Source: CAWJMD01 sp963845675 (GTDB lineage Bacteria > Actinomycetota > Actinomycetes > Actinomycetales > CAWJMD01). From it: a DNA stretch of 64,000 nt. The translations under genes were made by a program, and so were the position numbers. Location: contig CAWJSX010000001.1 in NCBI GenBank assembly GCA_963845675.1, forward strand, positions 1-64,000. Direction: 5' to 3'. Below the pieces are notes generated by a model. It did no database searches. It saw nothing but the letters and a program-made list of their open reading frames with translations, and was not told where the DNA came from. How positions within the stretch are numbered: the first letter of the stretch is position 1; the number at the start of each line of letters is the position of its first letter. Positions 18,041 through 26,072 of this stretch are shown here, in pieces.

Positions 18041-18790
18041 ATGACCTCCCGACCCGACGGCCGCGCTCCCGACCAGCTCCGTGACATCCGCATCACCCGT
18101 GGGTGGCTCGACCACGCCGAGGGCAGCGTGCTCGTGGAGTTCGGTGCCACGCGCGTGCTCTGTGCCGCGTCCCTGACCGAAGGGGTCCCGCGCTGGCGCA
18201 AGGGCTCGGGCAAGGGTTGGGTGACGGCCGAGTACGCGATGCTGCCCCGAGCCACCAACACGCGTTCGGACCGCGAGGCGGTCAAGGGCCGGATCGGGGG
18301 TCGCACCCACGAGATCTCCCGCCTGATCGGACGGTCGCTGCGCGCCGTCATCGACACCAAGGCGTTGGGGGAGAACACCATCGTCCTCGACTGCGACGTG
18401 CTGCAGGCCGACGGTGGAACGCGCACCGCCGCGGTGACCGGCGCCTACGTCGCGCTCGCCGACGCACTCACCTGGGCGCGGTCGAAGAAGCTGGTCAAGG
18501 GCGACGCCCTGATCGACTCCGTCGCGGCGGTCTCGGTCGGGATCACCGACGGCACACCGGTTCTCGACCTGAACTATGCCGAGGACGTGCGCGCGGAGAC
18601 CGACATGAACATCGTGGCGACCGGCCGGGGGCTCTTCGTGGAGGTGCAGGGCACCGCGGAGGGCGCCCCCTTCGACCGGAGCGAGCTCGACGCGTTGCTC
18701 GACCTGGGGGCAGCCGGCTGCGCGGACCTCACGCGGCTGCAGACCGAGGCGCTGGCGCGTCCGCTCGAGCGCGCCGCCACCACGTCGTGA
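18041..18790 (+). CDS. rph: Ribonuclease PH
   Basis: 249 residues. Phosphorolytic trimming of tRNA 3' ends. RPDGRAPDQLRDIRITRGWL, GEGAxxx-type FGATRVLCAAS, AEYAMLPRATNTRS, GRTHEISRLIGRSLRAV and DCDVLQADGGTRTAAVTGAY are family hallmarks, the last giving the phosphate-site Asp residues. ATG 18041 lies seven bases after TACGCT (18028-18033). It overlaps rdgB by four bases (GTGA). Confidence 0.95.
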   Translation: MTSRPDGRAPDQLRDIRITRGWLDHAEGSVLVEFGATRVLCAASLTEGVPRWRKGSGKGWVTAEYAMLPRATNTRSDREAVKGRIGGRTHEISRLIGRSLRAVIDTKALGENTIVLDCDVLQADGGTRTAAVTGAYVALADALTWARSKKLVKGDALIDSVAAVSVGITDGTPVLDLNYAEDVRAETDMNIVATGRGLFVEVQGTAEGAPFDRSELDALLDLGAAGCADLTRLQTEALARPLERAATTS

Positions 18791-19419
18791 GCGGCCTGCC
18801 CCGGGAGGCACGTGTCGTGCTGGCGACCCGCAACTCCCACAAGCTCGTGGAGATGCGGGCCATCCTCGAGTCCGCCCTCGGCGGTGACGCCGACGTCCAG
18901 GGCGGGTTCGTCTCGCTCGAGGGGCTGGACACCCCGGACGTCGTCGAGTCGGGGGTGACGTTCGCCGACAACGCGCTGCTGAAGGCCCGGGCGGCCGCTG
19001 CAGCGACGGGTCTGCCCTCGGTGGCCGACGACTCGGGGCTGGCGGTGGACGTGCTCGGTGGGGCACCCGGGGTCTTCTCCGCGCGCTGGAGCGGCAAGCA
19101 CGGGGACGACCTGACCAACGTCGACCTGCTGCTCGCGCAGCTGCGCGACGTGCCGGCGGAGCACCGTGCGGCGGGATTCGTCTGCGCGATGGCCCTGGTG
19201 CACCCCGACGGGCGCGAGGTCGTCGAGCACGGGTACCTGCGGGGCACCCTGACCACCGCACCGCGGGGCGACGGGGGCTTCGGGTACGACCCGGTCCTGC
19301 AGGTGGACGAGCGCCGCACGCTGGCCGAGCTGCCCTCCGCCGAGAAGAACGAGATCAGCCACCGGAGCCAGGCCCTGAGGGCGCTCGCCGGATCCCTCCT
19401 GCCGCTTCTCGTCCGGTGA
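18787..19419 (+). CDS. rdgB: RdgB/HAM1 non-canonical purine NTP pyrophosphatase
   Basis: 210 residues. Hydrolyses ITP, XTP and their deoxy forms. VVLATRNSHKLVEM is the N-terminal nucleotide-binding motif, followed by TFADNALLKARAAA, VADDSGLAVDVLGGAPGV, GYDPVL and AEKNEISHR. GTG 18787 is coupled to the rph stop. The rph-rdgB pairing is widespread. Confidence 0.95.
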   Translation: MSGLPREARVVLATRNSHKLVEMRAILESALGGDADVQGGFVSLEGLDTPDVVESGVTFADNALLKARAAAAATGLPSVADDSGLAVDVLGGAPGVFSARWSGKHGDDLTNVDLLLAQLRDVPAEHRAAGFVCAMALVHPDGREVVEHGYLRGTLTTAPRGDGGFGYDPVLQVDERRTLAELPSAEKNEISHRSQALRALAGSLLPLLVR

Positions 19420-19492
19420 CGCACGTGGTCCGTCAGGGCTGAGGTCCGCCCGCGGACCCAATCCGGCAGGGTGAGGGTGTCGAACACCACGT

Positions 19493-21022
19493 GTGACCAC
19501 CCCACGACGTCCACGCATCCTCGCCGCCCTCGCGGGCGTCATCGCGGGGGGTTTCACTCTCGGCGTCGCTGAGGTCCTCGCCGCGATCATCTCGCCCTCG
19601 TCGTCGCCGGTCCTCGCCGTGGGCTCGGCGTTCATCGACCTCACGCCGCCGCCGCTCAAGGACTTCGCGGTCGAGACCTTCGGCACCAACGACAAGCTCG
19701 TGCTCCTGCTCAGCATGTCCGTCGTCATCGCCGGTCTCGCTGCGACCGCCGGTGTCCTCGCGGCCCGCCGACGCCTGTTCGGATGGGTGGCCGTCGGCCT
19801 GCTCGGACTGGTCGCCGGCGTCGCCGCCTTCACCCGCGCCGGGGCCGGACCCCTCGACGTGCTCCCGAGCGTCGTCGGTGCCGCAGCCGGCATCGTCGTG
19901 CTGGACAGGCTTCTCGACCGGCTGGACGGCGCCGTCGGCGCCTCCCGCGGGGCCGACCGTCGCAGCTTCCTCGTCGCCGCCGGCGCCACCGCCGCGGTCG
20001 CTGCGGTCGCCGGTGTCGGCGCCCGCGTCCTGGGCCAGCGTGCACGAGACGTCGTCGAGGCTCGTGGTGCGATCTCCCTGCCCACACCAACCAGCCCCGC
20101 GCCCTCCCCGCCGGCAGGCGTGCAGGTCGAGCTGGACGGCATCACGCAGTGGGTGACCCCGAACGCCGACTTCTACCGCATCGACACCGCGCTCTCCGTG
20201 CCGCAGATCAACCCGGACGAGTGGAGCCTGCGCGTCTTCGGCATGGTGGAGGAGGAGGTCGAGATCACCTACGCCGAGCTCCTGGAGTCGGAGCTCACGG
20301 AGTCGTGGCTGACCCTGACCTGCGTCTCCAACGAGATCGGTGGCGAGCTGGCCGGCAACGCCAAGTGGCTCGGCCTGCCGATCCGCGACCTGCTCGAGCG
20401 GGCCCGCCCGACCGAGGGCGCCGACATGGTGCTGTCGCGCAGCATCGACGGCTTCACCGCGTCGACCCCGCTGGAGGTCCTGCAGGAGGAGGACCGAGAC
20501 AGCCTGCTCGCCGTCGCCATGAACGACGAGCCGCTTCCGCTCGAGCACGGCTTCCCCGTGCGCATGGTCGTACCCGGCCTGTACGGCTTCGTCTCGGCGA
20601 CCAAGTGGGTCATCGAGATGGAGGTCACGAGGTTCGCTGACGCGACCGCCTACTGGACCGACCGTGGCTGGGCGGAGAAGGCCCCGATCAAGACCGCCTC
20701 CCGCATCGACGTCCCGGCGTCGTTCGCCAAGGTCGACGCCGGACCGGTGGCCGTGGGTGGTGTGGCCTGGGCTCAGTACCGCGGTATCGAGGCCGTCGAG
20801 GTGCAGGTCGACGGAGGGGAGTGGCAGGAGGCCACCCTCGCGGCCGAGGCCAACCTCGACACCTGGCGCCAGTGGTCCTTCCAGTGGGAGGCGACGCCGG
20901 GCAGCCACACGCTGCGCGTGCGGGCCACTGACGCGACAGGCGAGACGCAGACGGACGAGCGAGCGCGCCCGATCCCCGACGGCGCCGCGGGCTGGCACTC
21001 GGTCAACGTCACCGTCGCCTGA
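19493..21022 (+). CDS. Membrane-anchored molybdopterin-dependent oxidoreductase (sulfite oxidase-like)
   Basis: 509 residues. About 170 N-terminal residues hold four hydrophobic helices, then a short Pro/Ser linker. The catalytic domain carries WLTLTCVSNEIGG, whose Cys ligates molybdenum, then GNAKWLGLPIRDLL, SRSIDGFTASTPL, HGFPVRMVVPGLYGF and WVIEMEV. The C-terminal Ig-like dimer domain (VGGVAWAQYRGIEAVEVQVD) matches sulfite oxidases. The active site should face outside. Paired with a fasciclin lipoprotein, an arrangement repeated in other actinobacteria in my recollection. The substrate may be an S- or N-oxide or sulfite; not decidable here. Confidence 0.85.
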   Translation: MTTPRRPRILAALAGVIAGGFTLGVAEVLAAIISPSSSPVLAVGSAFIDLTPPPLKDFAVETFGTNDKLVLLLSMSVVIAGLAATAGVLAARRRLFGWVAVGLLGLVAGVAAFTRAGAGPLDVLPSVVGAAAGIVVLDRLLDRLDGAVGASRGADRRSFLVAAGATAAVAAVAGVGARVLGQRARDVVEARGAISLPTPTSPAPSPPAGVQVELDGITQWVTPNADFYRIDTALSVPQINPDEWSLRVFGMVEEEVEITYAELLESELTESWLTLTCVSNEIGGELAGNAKWLGLPIRDLLERARPTEGADMVLSRSIDGFTASTPLEVLQEEDRDSLLAVAMNDEPLPLEHGFPVRMVVPGLYGFVSATKWVIEMEVTRFADATAYWTDRGWAEKAPIKTASRIDVPASFAKVDAGPVAVGGVAWAQYRGIEAVEVQVDGGEWQEATLAAEANLDTWRQWSFQWEATPGSHTLRVRATDATGETQTDERARPIPDGAAGWHSVNVTVA

Positions 21023-21033
21023 AAAACGTTCTG

Positions 21034-21065
21034 CGGCACACCAATCCACCGCCCCTGGTGTGCCG
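21034..21065 (+). repeat. Perfect 10-bp hairpin between the oxidoreductase and fasciclin genes
   Basis: CGGCACACCA (21034-21043) and TGGTGTGCCG (21056-21065) enclose a 12-base loop in the 83-base intergenic stretch. It could partly terminate transcription or protect the downstream mRNA, raising fasciclin expression relative to the oxidoreductase. Confidence 0.5.
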
Positions 21066-21105
21066 AACACACCACACGAGCTAGAACAAACCTGGAGGAA
21101 CCACC

Positions 21106-21763
21106 GTGAAGAAGAACCGCCTCGCGATCGCCGCACTGTTCGCCTCGGTCGCACTGACGACCGCCGCCTGCAGCAGTGGTGGCGACACCGAGACCGCCGC
21201 CCCGTCGGAGGACACCGTCGTCCTCCTCGAGCCCGATGACCACCGAGACCGAGGACGCCATGGCGTCCGGCCTGGTCGGCTCCGGCTGCGCCGCCTACGC
21301 GGAGGCCGTGCCGGACGGCGCCGGCTCCGTCGACGGCATGGCGCAGGACCCGGTCGCCACCGCGGCCAGCAACAACCCGCTGCTGACCACGCTGACCGCA
21401 ACCGTCTCGGGTGCCTACAACCCCGACGTGAACCTGGTCGACACCCTCAACGGTGGTGAGTTCACCGTCTTCGCGCCGGTGGACGACGCCTTCGCCAAGG
21501 TGGACGCCGCGACGCTCGAGACCCTCAAGACGGACGGCGACCTGCTGAGCACCATCCTCACGTACCACGTGGTGCCCGGCCAGCTCGACCCCGAGGCCGT
21601 CGTCGGCTCGCAGGAGACCGTCCAGGGCGGCTCCGTCGAGGTGACCGGTGAGGGCGACAACCTCAAGGTCAACGACGCCAACGTGATCTGCGGTGGTGTG
21701 AAGACCGCCAACGCCACGGTCTACCTGATCGACAGCGTGCTGACCCCGCCGGCTGCCGGCTGA
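21106..21763 (+). pseudogene. Fasciclin-domain lipoprotein, one frameshift
   Basis: MKKNRLAIAALFASVALTTA followed by ACSS is a lipoprotein signal with lipobox. The mature part continues in another frame from about 21235: GSGCAAYAE, NPLLTTLTATVSGA, GGEFTVFAPVDDAFAKVDA (fasciclin H1 motif region), YHVVPGQLDPEAV and ANATVYLIDSVLTPP. One indel near 21225-21240 reconciles them. Resembles the mycobacterial MPT70/MPT83 type. The GTG at 21106 has a CTGGAGGAA ribosome site. Role: surface adhesion or partner of the oxidoreductase; unproven. Confidence 0.8.
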
Positions 21764-21778
21764 CCACCAGCCGAGTAC

Positions 21779-21810
21779 GACGGCGCCGCCCCGGCCGGGG
21801 CGGCGCCGTC
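21779..21810 (+). terminator. 32-bp perfect palindrome after the fasciclin gene
   Basis: Two 16-base arms, GACGGCGCCGCCCCGG and its exact complement, abut with no spacer. It lies 16 bases after the stop codon and is followed by a G/T-rich stretch. An extremely stable hairpin of the actinobacterial U-tract-less terminator type. Confidence 0.75.
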
Positions 21811-21817
21811 GTCGTCG

Positions 21818-21877
21818 TGCACCGGAGTGGTCTGTGTGCACCGGAGTGGTCTGTGTGCACCGGAGTGGTTCTGCGTG
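21818..21877. repeat. 19-bp tandem repeat, three copies plus remnants
   Basis: The unit GTGCACCGGAGTGGTCTGT occurs at 21818-21836 and 21837-21855. A third copy with one base inserted (GTGGTTCTGC) follows from 21856, and degenerate GTGCAC pieces continue to about 21906. It fills the space between the terminator and tRNA-Leu and is not coding on either strand in any convincing way. Confidence 0.8.
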
Positions 21878-21913
21878 CACGGGGGAAGCGGCGGTCTGCG
21901 TGCACCCGATCGG

Positions 21914-21995
21914 TGCGGGAGGCGGGACTCGAACCCGCACGTCCGAAGACACAGGATCCTAAGTCCTGCGTGGCTGCCAGTTACACCACTCCCGC
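21914..21995 (-). tRNA. tRNA-Leu (anticodon TAG)
   Basis: 82-base class II tRNA with a long variable arm. Acceptor GCGGGAG pairs with the 3' CTCCCGC, the TTCGAGTCC T-loop region is present, and the anticodon loop CTTAGGA has TAG at its centre. Discriminator A; CCA not encoded. Confidence 0.95.
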
Positions 21996-22067
21996 GCGCT
22001 CCGACACGATACGCGGGCCGGTCGCGCTGGCGCACAGGCCTTCTGCCTCACGCCGTCTCATATGCCG

Positions 22068-22559
22068 TCACTCCACCCCGAGGTCGCGGCGCAGCTTGGC
22101 GACGTGTCCGGTCGCCTTGACGTTGTACCCGGCGTGCACGACCTTGCCGTCCGTCCCGACGACCACGGTCGAGCGGATGGTGCCCGTCACGACCTTCCCG
22201 TAGCTCGTCTTCTCCCCGTACGCGCCGTAGGCGGTCATCACCGAGCGGTCCACGTCGCTGGCGAGCGGGAACGTCAGGCCCTCCTGCTCGACGAAGCGGA
22301 CGAGGTTCTCGACGGGGTCCGGGCTGACACCGACCACGGTGTAGCCCGCGGCCTGGAGCGAGGCCAGGTTGTCGCGGAAGTCGCAGGCCTGGGTGGTGCA
22401 CCCGGGCGTCATCGCTGCCGGGTAGAAGTACACGATCACCTGGCGGTCGCCGTGGTCGGAGAGCGTGAAGTCGGTGCCGTCAGCGGTCGGCAGCGTGAAG
22501 TCGGGGGCGGTGTCGCCGACGGCCAGACGACCGGGCGCGGTCTCGGTGGAAGTGCTCAT
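22068..22559 (-). CDS. bcp: Thioredoxin-dependent peroxiredoxin (BCP)
   Basis: 163 residues. Reduces hydroperoxides. GDTAPDFTLPTADG at the start, then YFYPAAMTPGCTTQACDFRDN with the peroxidatic Cys and the resolving Cys five residues later. GVSPDPVENLVRF and LASDVDRSVMTAYGAYGEK follow. ATG 22559 lies seven bases after TAGCCT (complement of 22567-22572), so it is leaderless. Divergent from the Ni/Co transporter. Confidence 0.92.
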   Translation of the reverse strand: MSTSTETAPGRLAVGDTAPDFTLPTADGTDFTLSDHGDRQVIVYFYPAAMTPGCTTQACDFRDNLASLQAAGYTVVGVSPDPVENLVRFVEQEGLTFPLASDVDRSVMTAYGAYGEKTSYGKVVTGTIRSTVVVGTDGKVVHAGYNVKATGHVAKLRRDLGVE

Positions 22560-22623
22560 GGCGCCGAGGCTACGTGGTGCCGATGACGGCCCAGCCGGGT
22601 GGTGCGACGCCGTCGCAGCGCTC

Positions 22624-22652
22624 TTGCGAACGTGTCGCAACAACGTGACACT
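22624..22652 (+). promoter_or_regulatory. Candidate operator and promoter of the Ni/Co transporter
   Basis: TTGCGA (22624-22629), five bases, TCGCAA (22635-22640) form a perfect inverted repeat. The left arm is also a -35-like hexamer, 17 bases from GACACT (22647-22652), which lies six bases before GTG 22659. A repressor binding here would cover the -35. Confidence 0.45.
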
Positions 22653-22658
22653 GGCGTG

Positions 22659-23687
22659 GTGCACGTTCCCGACGGGTTCCTCGACGTCCCGACCTCGGTC
22701 GCGACCGCGGTCGTGGCGGCCAGCGCGGTCGGACTCGCCCTGCGCCGCAGCGACTCGGAGCTGCGCGAGTCGGGCGCCCCGCTCGCCGGGCTGACCGCGG
22801 TCTTCGTCTTCGCGGTGCAGATGGTCAACTTCCCGGTCGGGGTGGGCACGAGCGGGCACCTGCTCGGCGGCGTGCTCGCCGCGGTGCTCGTGGGCCCGTG
22901 GACCGCGGTCCTGTGCCTGTCCGTCGTGCTCGTGGTGCAGGCGCTGGTCTTCGCCGACGGCGGCCTCACCGCGCTCGGGACGAACATCACCCTGATCGGC
23001 GTGGTCACCGTCCTCGTCGGCTACGCCGTCACCCGGGCCGTGCTGGCCCTGCTGCCGAAGCGGCCGGGCAGCGTCGTCCCGGCGAGCGCCGCCGGTGCCT
23101 TCCTGTCGCTGCCCGCCGCTGCCGGCGTGTTCGTGGTGCTGTACGCCCTCGGCGGGGCGGTCGAGATCCCCCTCGGCACGCTGACGGCCGCCATGCTCGG
23201 CTGGCACGTGCTCATCGGCGTGGGCGAGGCGGTGATCACCGCGGCGGTCGTCGGGGCGGTGGTCGCGACGCGTCCCGACCTGGTCGACGCCGCGCGCGGT
23301 CTCACGCCCCGGCTGGTGCTCGTCGACGCCTCCGGTCGGCAGGTCGCGGCCACCGACCACGGTGACGCCCCGTCAGTGGCTGGTGCGCGCGGGCCGCGCG
23401 GGCCGCTGCTGGCGCTCGCCGCTGTCAGCCTGGCCGTGGCGGGACTGCTCTCGGTGGCGTCCTCGGGGAGCCCGGACGGTCTCGAGTCGGTGGCCGCCCA
23501 GCTCGGTTTCGGCGGGACCGCGCAGGCCTCGGCGATGGCGGACTCACCTCTGTCCGGCTACTCGGTGGCGGGAGTCGACGGCGCCGCACTCGGTACCGGA
23601 CTGGCCGGGGTGGCCGGAGTGCTGCTCACCGGCCTCGCCGCGGTAGCGGTTCTCCGCCTGGCGCGCCGTCGTCGCGCGCGGGTCTGA
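22659..23687 (+). CDS. cbiM: ECF-type nickel/cobalt transporter membrane protein CbiM with C-terminal CbiN-like domain
   Basis: 342 residues, about six to eight hydrophobic helices. In CbiM/NikM the second residue must be His for metal binding; GTG 22659 gives Met-His-Val-Pro-Asp, so it is preferred over GTG 22656. GTSGHLLGG carries the second metal-binding His. The C-terminal part (SLAVAGLLSVAS, SPDGLESVA, SGYSVAGV) is the PDGLE/CbiN-like domain fused in many actinobacteria. Operon with cbiQ and cbiO. Nickel versus cobalt is not decided by sequence. Confidence 0.88.
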   Translation: MHVPDGFLDVPTSVATAVVAASAVGLALRRSDSELRESGAPLAGLTAVFVFAVQMVNFPVGVGTSGHLLGGVLAAVLVGPWTAVLCLSVVLVVQALVFADGGLTALGTNITLIGVVTVLVGYAVTRAVLALLPKRPGSVVPASAAGAFLSLPAAAGVFVVLYALGGAVEIPLGTLTAAMLGWHVLIGVGEAVITAAVVGAVVATRPDLVDAARGLTPRLVLVDASGRQVAATDHGDAPSVAGARGPRGPLLALAAVSLAVAGLLSVASSGSPDGLESVAAQLGFGGTAQASAMADSPLSGYSVAGVDGAALGTGLAGVAGVLLTGLAAVAVLRLARRRRARV

Positions 23688-23699
23688 GGGGGGCGACAC

Positions 23700-24458
23700 A
23701 TGGGCGTCGCGCACGACGGTCTGTACCTGGACCGCGACACAGCCGTCCACCGACTACCCGCACACCCGAAGCTCGTGGCGGCCGTCGCCTTCGTGGTGGT
23801 GGTCGTCGCCACCCCGTCGGGGCGGTGGGTGGCGTTCGCCGGCTACCTCGTCCTGATCGCGGGAGTGCTGGCGCTGGCTCGCGTGCCGGCCCCGGTCGTC
23901 CTGCGTCGCATGGTGGTCGAGCTGCCGTTCGTCGCGTTCGCGCTGCTGCTGCCCGTGGTGGCAGCCGGCCCACGGGTCGACGTGCTGGGTGTCTCGCTGT
24001 CGTCCGCCGGGATCGTCGGGGGCGCCACCCTGCTGCTGAAGGCAACGCTCGGCGTGGTGGCCGGCATCACCCTCGCGGCCACCACCTCGGCCCGCGACCT
24101 CCTCGCGGGCCTCGACCGGCTCCGCGTGCCGCGACAGCTGGTCTCCATCGCCGGCTTCATGGTGCGGTACGCGACCGTCGTGACAGGTGACCTCCAGAGG
24201 ATGCGGATCGCCCGGACCGCAAGGGGTTTCACCGGTGGACAGGTGGGTCACCTGAAGATCGAGGCTGCAGGGGTCGGCTCGTTGTTCGTCCGCAGCTACG
24301 AGCGCGGGGAACGCGTGCACCGCGCGATGCTCGCCCGTGGCTACACCGGGCGCATGCCCGCCCTGGCCGGGCCGTCGGCCCGTCCCGTCCAGTGGCTCGC
24401 CTGTGCGGCGCTCCCCGTGGCCGCTGCTGTCGTGGGGATCTCGGCGGTGGCGACGTGA
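23700..24458 (+). CDS. cbiQ: ECF transporter T component CbiQ
   Basis: 252 residues with several hydrophobic helices. Begins DGLYLDRDTAVHRLPAHPKL, typical of CbiQ. The coupling motifs are visible as RIARTARGF and ERVHRAMLARGYTG (the two A-R-G signatures that dock on the ATPase). Starts 13 bases after cbiM and overlaps cbiO by four bases (GTGA). Confidence 0.88.
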   Translation: MGVAHDGLYLDRDTAVHRLPAHPKLVAAVAFVVVVVATPSGRWVAFAGYLVLIAGVLALARVPAPVVLRRMVVELPFVAFALLLPVVAAGPRVDVLGVSLSSAGIVGGATLLLKATLGVVAGITLAATTSARDLLAGLDRLRVPRQLVSIAGFMVRYATVVTGDLQRMRIARTARGFTGGQVGHLKIEAAGVGSLFVRSYERGERVHRAMLARGYTGRMPALAGPSARPVQWLACAALPVAAAVVGISAVAT

Positions 24459-25276
24459 GCGACCAGGCCCCGCGGGCCGCTGAGCCCGTTGTTCGCGTCG
24501 AGGAGCTGACGTTCGCCTACCCGGACGGGCGGCAGGTGCTCTTCGGGGTCGACCTGGAGCTCCGGGCGGGGGAGAGGGTCGCCCTTCTCGGACCGAACGG
24601 GGCGGGGAAGACCACCTTCGTGCTGCACCTCAACGGGATCCTCGGCTCCGGGACCGGCGGGTACGGCTCGGGAACAGTGAAGGTCGGCGGTCTGCCCGTG
24701 GTGAGGGAGCACCTGCCAGAGGTGCGACGTCGGGTCGGCCTGGTCTTCCAGGACCCCGACGACCAGCTCTTCATGCCGACGGTCGCCGACGACGTCGCCT
24801 TCGGACCGTCCAACGTCGGGATCCGCGGGGCGGAGCTGGACGAGCGTGTCGACCGCGCGCTACGGCTGGTCGGCATGCAGCACGTGGCCGACCGCCCGCC
24901 TCACCACCTGTCGTTCGGGCAGCGCCGTCGCGTGGCGCTCGCGACCGTCCTGGTCTCCGACCCTCAGCTGCTGGTCCTGGACGAACCCTCGAGCAACCTC
25001 GACCCGGCGAGCCGTCGTGAGCTGGCCGACATCCTCGCGACGCTGGACACGACGCTGCTGATGGTCACGCACGACCTCCCCTACGCGTTGCAGCTGTGTC
25101 CCAGAGCACTTCTGCTGGCCGAGGGCAGGGTCGTCGCGGACGGGCCGACCCGGGAGCTCCTCGGTGACGCCGAGCTGATGCGCGCCCACCGGCTCGAGCT
25201 GCCGTACGGCTTCGACCCCCTGTCCGTGCCCGGCGCCGGTGGGTTCGAGGGGGCAGCGCCCGACCGGTCGCGATAG
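24455..25276 (+). CDS. cbiO: ECF transporter ATPase CbiO
   Basis: 273 residues. Walker A GPNGAGKTT, Q-loop FQDPDDQLF, signature LSFGQRRRVALA (LSFGQ in place of LSGGQ, normal for CbiO), Walker B LLVLDEPSSNLD and switch His in VTHDLP. GTG 24455 is coupled to cbiQ. Completes the single-ATPase Ni/Co importer CbiMQO; no nickel enzyme or cobalamin gene is in view. Confidence 0.9.
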   Translation: MSDQAPRAAEPVVRVEELTFAYPDGRQVLFGVDLELRAGERVALLGPNGAGKTTFVLHLNGILGSGTGGYGSGTVKVGGLPVVREHLPEVRRRVGLVFQDPDDQLFMPTVADDVAFGPSNVGIRGAELDERVDRALRLVGMQHVADRPPHHLSFGQRRRVALATVLVSDPQLLVLDEPSSNLDPASRRELADILATLDTTLLMVTHDLPYALQLCPRALLLAEGRVVADGPTRELLGDAELMRAHRLELPYGFDPLSVPGAGGFEGAAPDRSR

Positions 25277-25308
25277 TTTCGTCCGACGCACAACGACGGA
25301 GGAGACAC

Positions 25309-25623
25309 ATGAGTGGCGACCAGGACACCCAGGGCACCACGCCTGTGCCTTCCGCGTCCGCGGACGCGCTGCAGGCCGAGATCACGGCCCGGCAGGAACG
25401 GCTCGCGGCCACGGTCGACGAGCTGGCGGGGAGGGTGCACCCCAAGGAGGTGCTCCGGCGCAGCGCTGCCGACGGCAAGGAGAAGGCCGCCGAGGTGCAG
25501 GGCAAGGTGCGTGAGGCCCTGACCGACGAGAAGGGCAGCCCCCGGGTCGAGCGGATCGCGGCTGTCAGCGCGGCGGCCGCCGCGATCGTCGGCGCGCTGA
25601 TCTGGCGCCGGACGCGCGGCTGA
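25309..25623 (+). CDS. DUF3618-family membrane-anchored protein
   Basis: 104 residues. LQAEITARQERLAATVDEL followed by VHPKEVLRRSAADGKEKA is the DUF3618 pattern: an amphipathic helical N-terminus, and a single C-terminal membrane helix (AAVSAAAAAIVGALIW) ending in RRTRG. A GGAGGAG ribosome site precedes ATG 25309. The family is common in actinobacteria, often beside a phage-holin-family protein; none is here. Function unknown. Confidence 0.75.
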   Translation: MSGDQDTQGTTPVPSASADALQAEITARQERLAATVDELAGRVHPKEVLRRSAADGKEKAAEVQGKVREALTDEKGSPRVERIAAVSAAAAAIVGALIWRRTRG

Positions 25624-25665
25624 CCGGCTCCCGGCTCGAACGGGCCCGGCGGGTACGGTCGTGAC

Positions 25666-26004
25666 GTGACGTCGCGAGGCCAGACCGCCAGGAGCCTCCC
25701 GATCCGCATGCTGCACGACCGGGTCCTCGTCTCGACGTCGGACGAGTCGGGCGAGCGGAGGTCGAGCGCGGGCATCGTCATCCCTGCCACCGCCTCCGTG
25801 GGCAAGCGACTCGCCTGGGGTGCGGTCGTGGCGACGGGGCAGCACGTGCGGCAGGTCAGGATCGGTGACCGCGTGCTCTTCGACCCCGAGGACCGCGGCG
25901 AGGTGGAGATGTCGGGGTCGGCGTACGTGCTGCTACGTGAACGCGACCTGCATGCCGTCGCCGACCCGGCGGCCGACCCGGAGCAGACGGGCCTGTACCT
26001 CTGA
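25666..26004 (+). CDS. GroES-like (Cpn10-fold) protein
   Basis: 112 residues. IRMLHDRVLVSTSDESGERRSSAGIVIPATA resembles the GroES strand and mobile loop (abridged here from positions 25708-25800); VGKRLAWGAVVATGQHVRQVRIGDRVLFD and YVLLRERDLHAV complete the fold. It stands away from groEL, so it may be a stand-alone paralogue rather than the main co-chaperonin. GTG 25666 lies six bases after TACGGT (25654-25659) and is leaderless. Confidence 0.75.
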   Translation: MTSRGQTARSLPIRMLHDRVLVSTSDESGERRSSAGIVIPATASVGKRLAWGAVVATGQHVRQVRIGDRVLFDPEDRGEVEMSGSAYVLLRERDLHAVADPAADPEQTGLYL

Positions 26005-26072
26005 GCACCGGAGGTCGACGCCGGAACGCCCGCTACACACCACTCGAGGCGGACGGCCCGATCCCTGCCGAC

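Noticed and set aside
21818..21906. Repeats considered as a CRISPR array
   Set aside because: The 19-bp units are directly abutting with no spacers, and no cas genes are present.
19433..21952. 839-residue minus-strand frame opposite the oxidoreductase and fasciclin genes
   Set aside because: No motif; the plus strand carries clear molybdopterin and fasciclin motifs, and the frame even runs over the tRNA-Leu gene.
25666..26004. GroES-like gene as the main groES
   Set aside because: No groEL adjacent and the protein is longer and more divergent than typical GroES; called GroES-like only.
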